This document shows positions 63,425-64,000 of a stretch of DNA of 64,000 bases, piece by piece; position 1 is the stretch's first letter, and the number at the start of each line of letters is the position of its first letter. The notes below the pieces were generated by a model that was given only the letters and a program-made list of their open reading frames with translations, had not been told where the DNA came from and ran no database searches. The position numbers and the translations under genes were made by a program. Source of the DNA: Patiria pectinifera. Its lineage: Eukaryota; Echinodermata; Asteroidea; Valvatida; Asterinidae. The stretch covers positions 13,100,643 through 13,164,642 of the forward strand of contig CM057140.1 in NCBI GenBank assembly GCA_029964075.1, given 5' to 3'.

Positions 63425-64000
63425 GTTCCTCCTCTTCCAAATCTGAGACGCATTCCAGCATCGCTAGATACGCACGAATGGCATTGCTATATAACAAGAC
63501 CCAAACCATTTATTTGTGCACGTTCGCTCTTCGCTCATGCAGACGGATTTGTGTTTTTCTATCAGGCGGTCCGTCGATGCCAGTGGGGCGGCCATGTTTA
63601 TTAGTCTACGCGACCATCCATCATGCATGCGCGTGACACTTCAATTTGAGCGCGCGGGTCCGCGCGGAATAAGACGGGGCAAAAGCTGAACCTTGCCCGG
63701 TCGCAAATTTCGGCGTTCACCCCGTGATTGAATCACGTACTCAGAGAAACATTCGGTGGTTTTTCTTTTCGTCAGTTTAGGTATCAGGTTGAATATCTCC
63801 GTGATGACCGTATAACATTTTGCCGGGATGATTTGTGGTCATGGCGAATGTTTTATTCATTGTGCTATTAGGGAAGACATTAAAAATCATTACATGCTCA
63901 ATTAAACGGTGCTGGGGCTTTCGCAGGATAATGGTATCATTTCTGTGGTTGCTAAGTGATTGTCTAGTAACATAGTATTGGCTCTGGCGTCGTGATAATG

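Larger units (their letters stand above)
50352..64000. other. Gene-free interval, right flank part 2
   Basis: No coding sequence supported. It holds the fold-back, the second family B copy and the C21 run. CpG-rich blocks lie at about 61190-61680 and 63590-63720; the latter includes GGCGGCCATGTTTA, a YY1-like word. These two blocks are the best places to look for unannotated promoters. Confidence 0.55.

Overview
The window reads as invertebrate deuterostome genomic DNA, most likely echinoderm; a sea star or a relative would fit. This placement is an inference. It rests on one intronless Frizzled receptor gene of the Fz4 class in a large gene-poor interval. It also rests on abundant short dispersed repeats (tRNA-derived SINEs, terminal-inverted-repeat elements, fold-backs), no CpG depletion, and recurring short palindromes such as TAGGCCTA and TACATGTACA. 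No bacterial, viral or organellar gene organisation is visible.

The only protein-coding gene I can support is on the minus strand at 28129-29859. It is a complete 576-residue Frizzled-4-like Wnt receptor with a ten-cysteine CRD, seven membrane segments, the KTxxxW Dishevelled-binding motif and a C-terminal ETAV PDZ ligand. Everything else over 100 codons is either a shadow of this gene or AT- or GC-biased non-coding sequence. Upstream of the gene (higher coordinates) lie a TCF/LEF-like site and a CpG-rich block at about 30.86-31.04 kb. Both could belong to its regulatory region.

Left flank (1-28 kb): non-coding. It holds a tRNA-like SINE head (3.64 kb), an ITR-type repeat (2.1 kb), two very small palindromic insertions with apparent target-site duplications (7.74 and 11.25 kb), a SINE copy (15.5 kb), a second SINE family (19.45 kb), a paired E2F-like site (18.58 kb), and a 117-bp tandem duplication (21.9 kb).

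Right flank (30-64 kb): non-coding. It holds a complete SINE with a 10-bp target-site duplication (32.25 kb), a second copy (36.8 kb), a 241-bp ITR element with a 5-bp flanking repeat (38.44 kb) and a 43-bp minisatellite (39.4 kb). Further right are a 175-bp tandem duplication (42.1 kb), a CCAAT/E2F/TATA-like cluster (47.4 kb), a 382-bp MITE built from GGTGTTAAATTTAACACC palindromes (49.97 kb), and a near-perfect fold-back with 81-bp arms (56.9 kb).

No multi-gene system is encoded here. The most unusual signals are the two 24-26-bp palindromes, each exactly bracketed by a 7-bp direct repeat, the fold-back at 56.9 kb, and a strand-asymmetric pattern of adjoining homopolymer runs.
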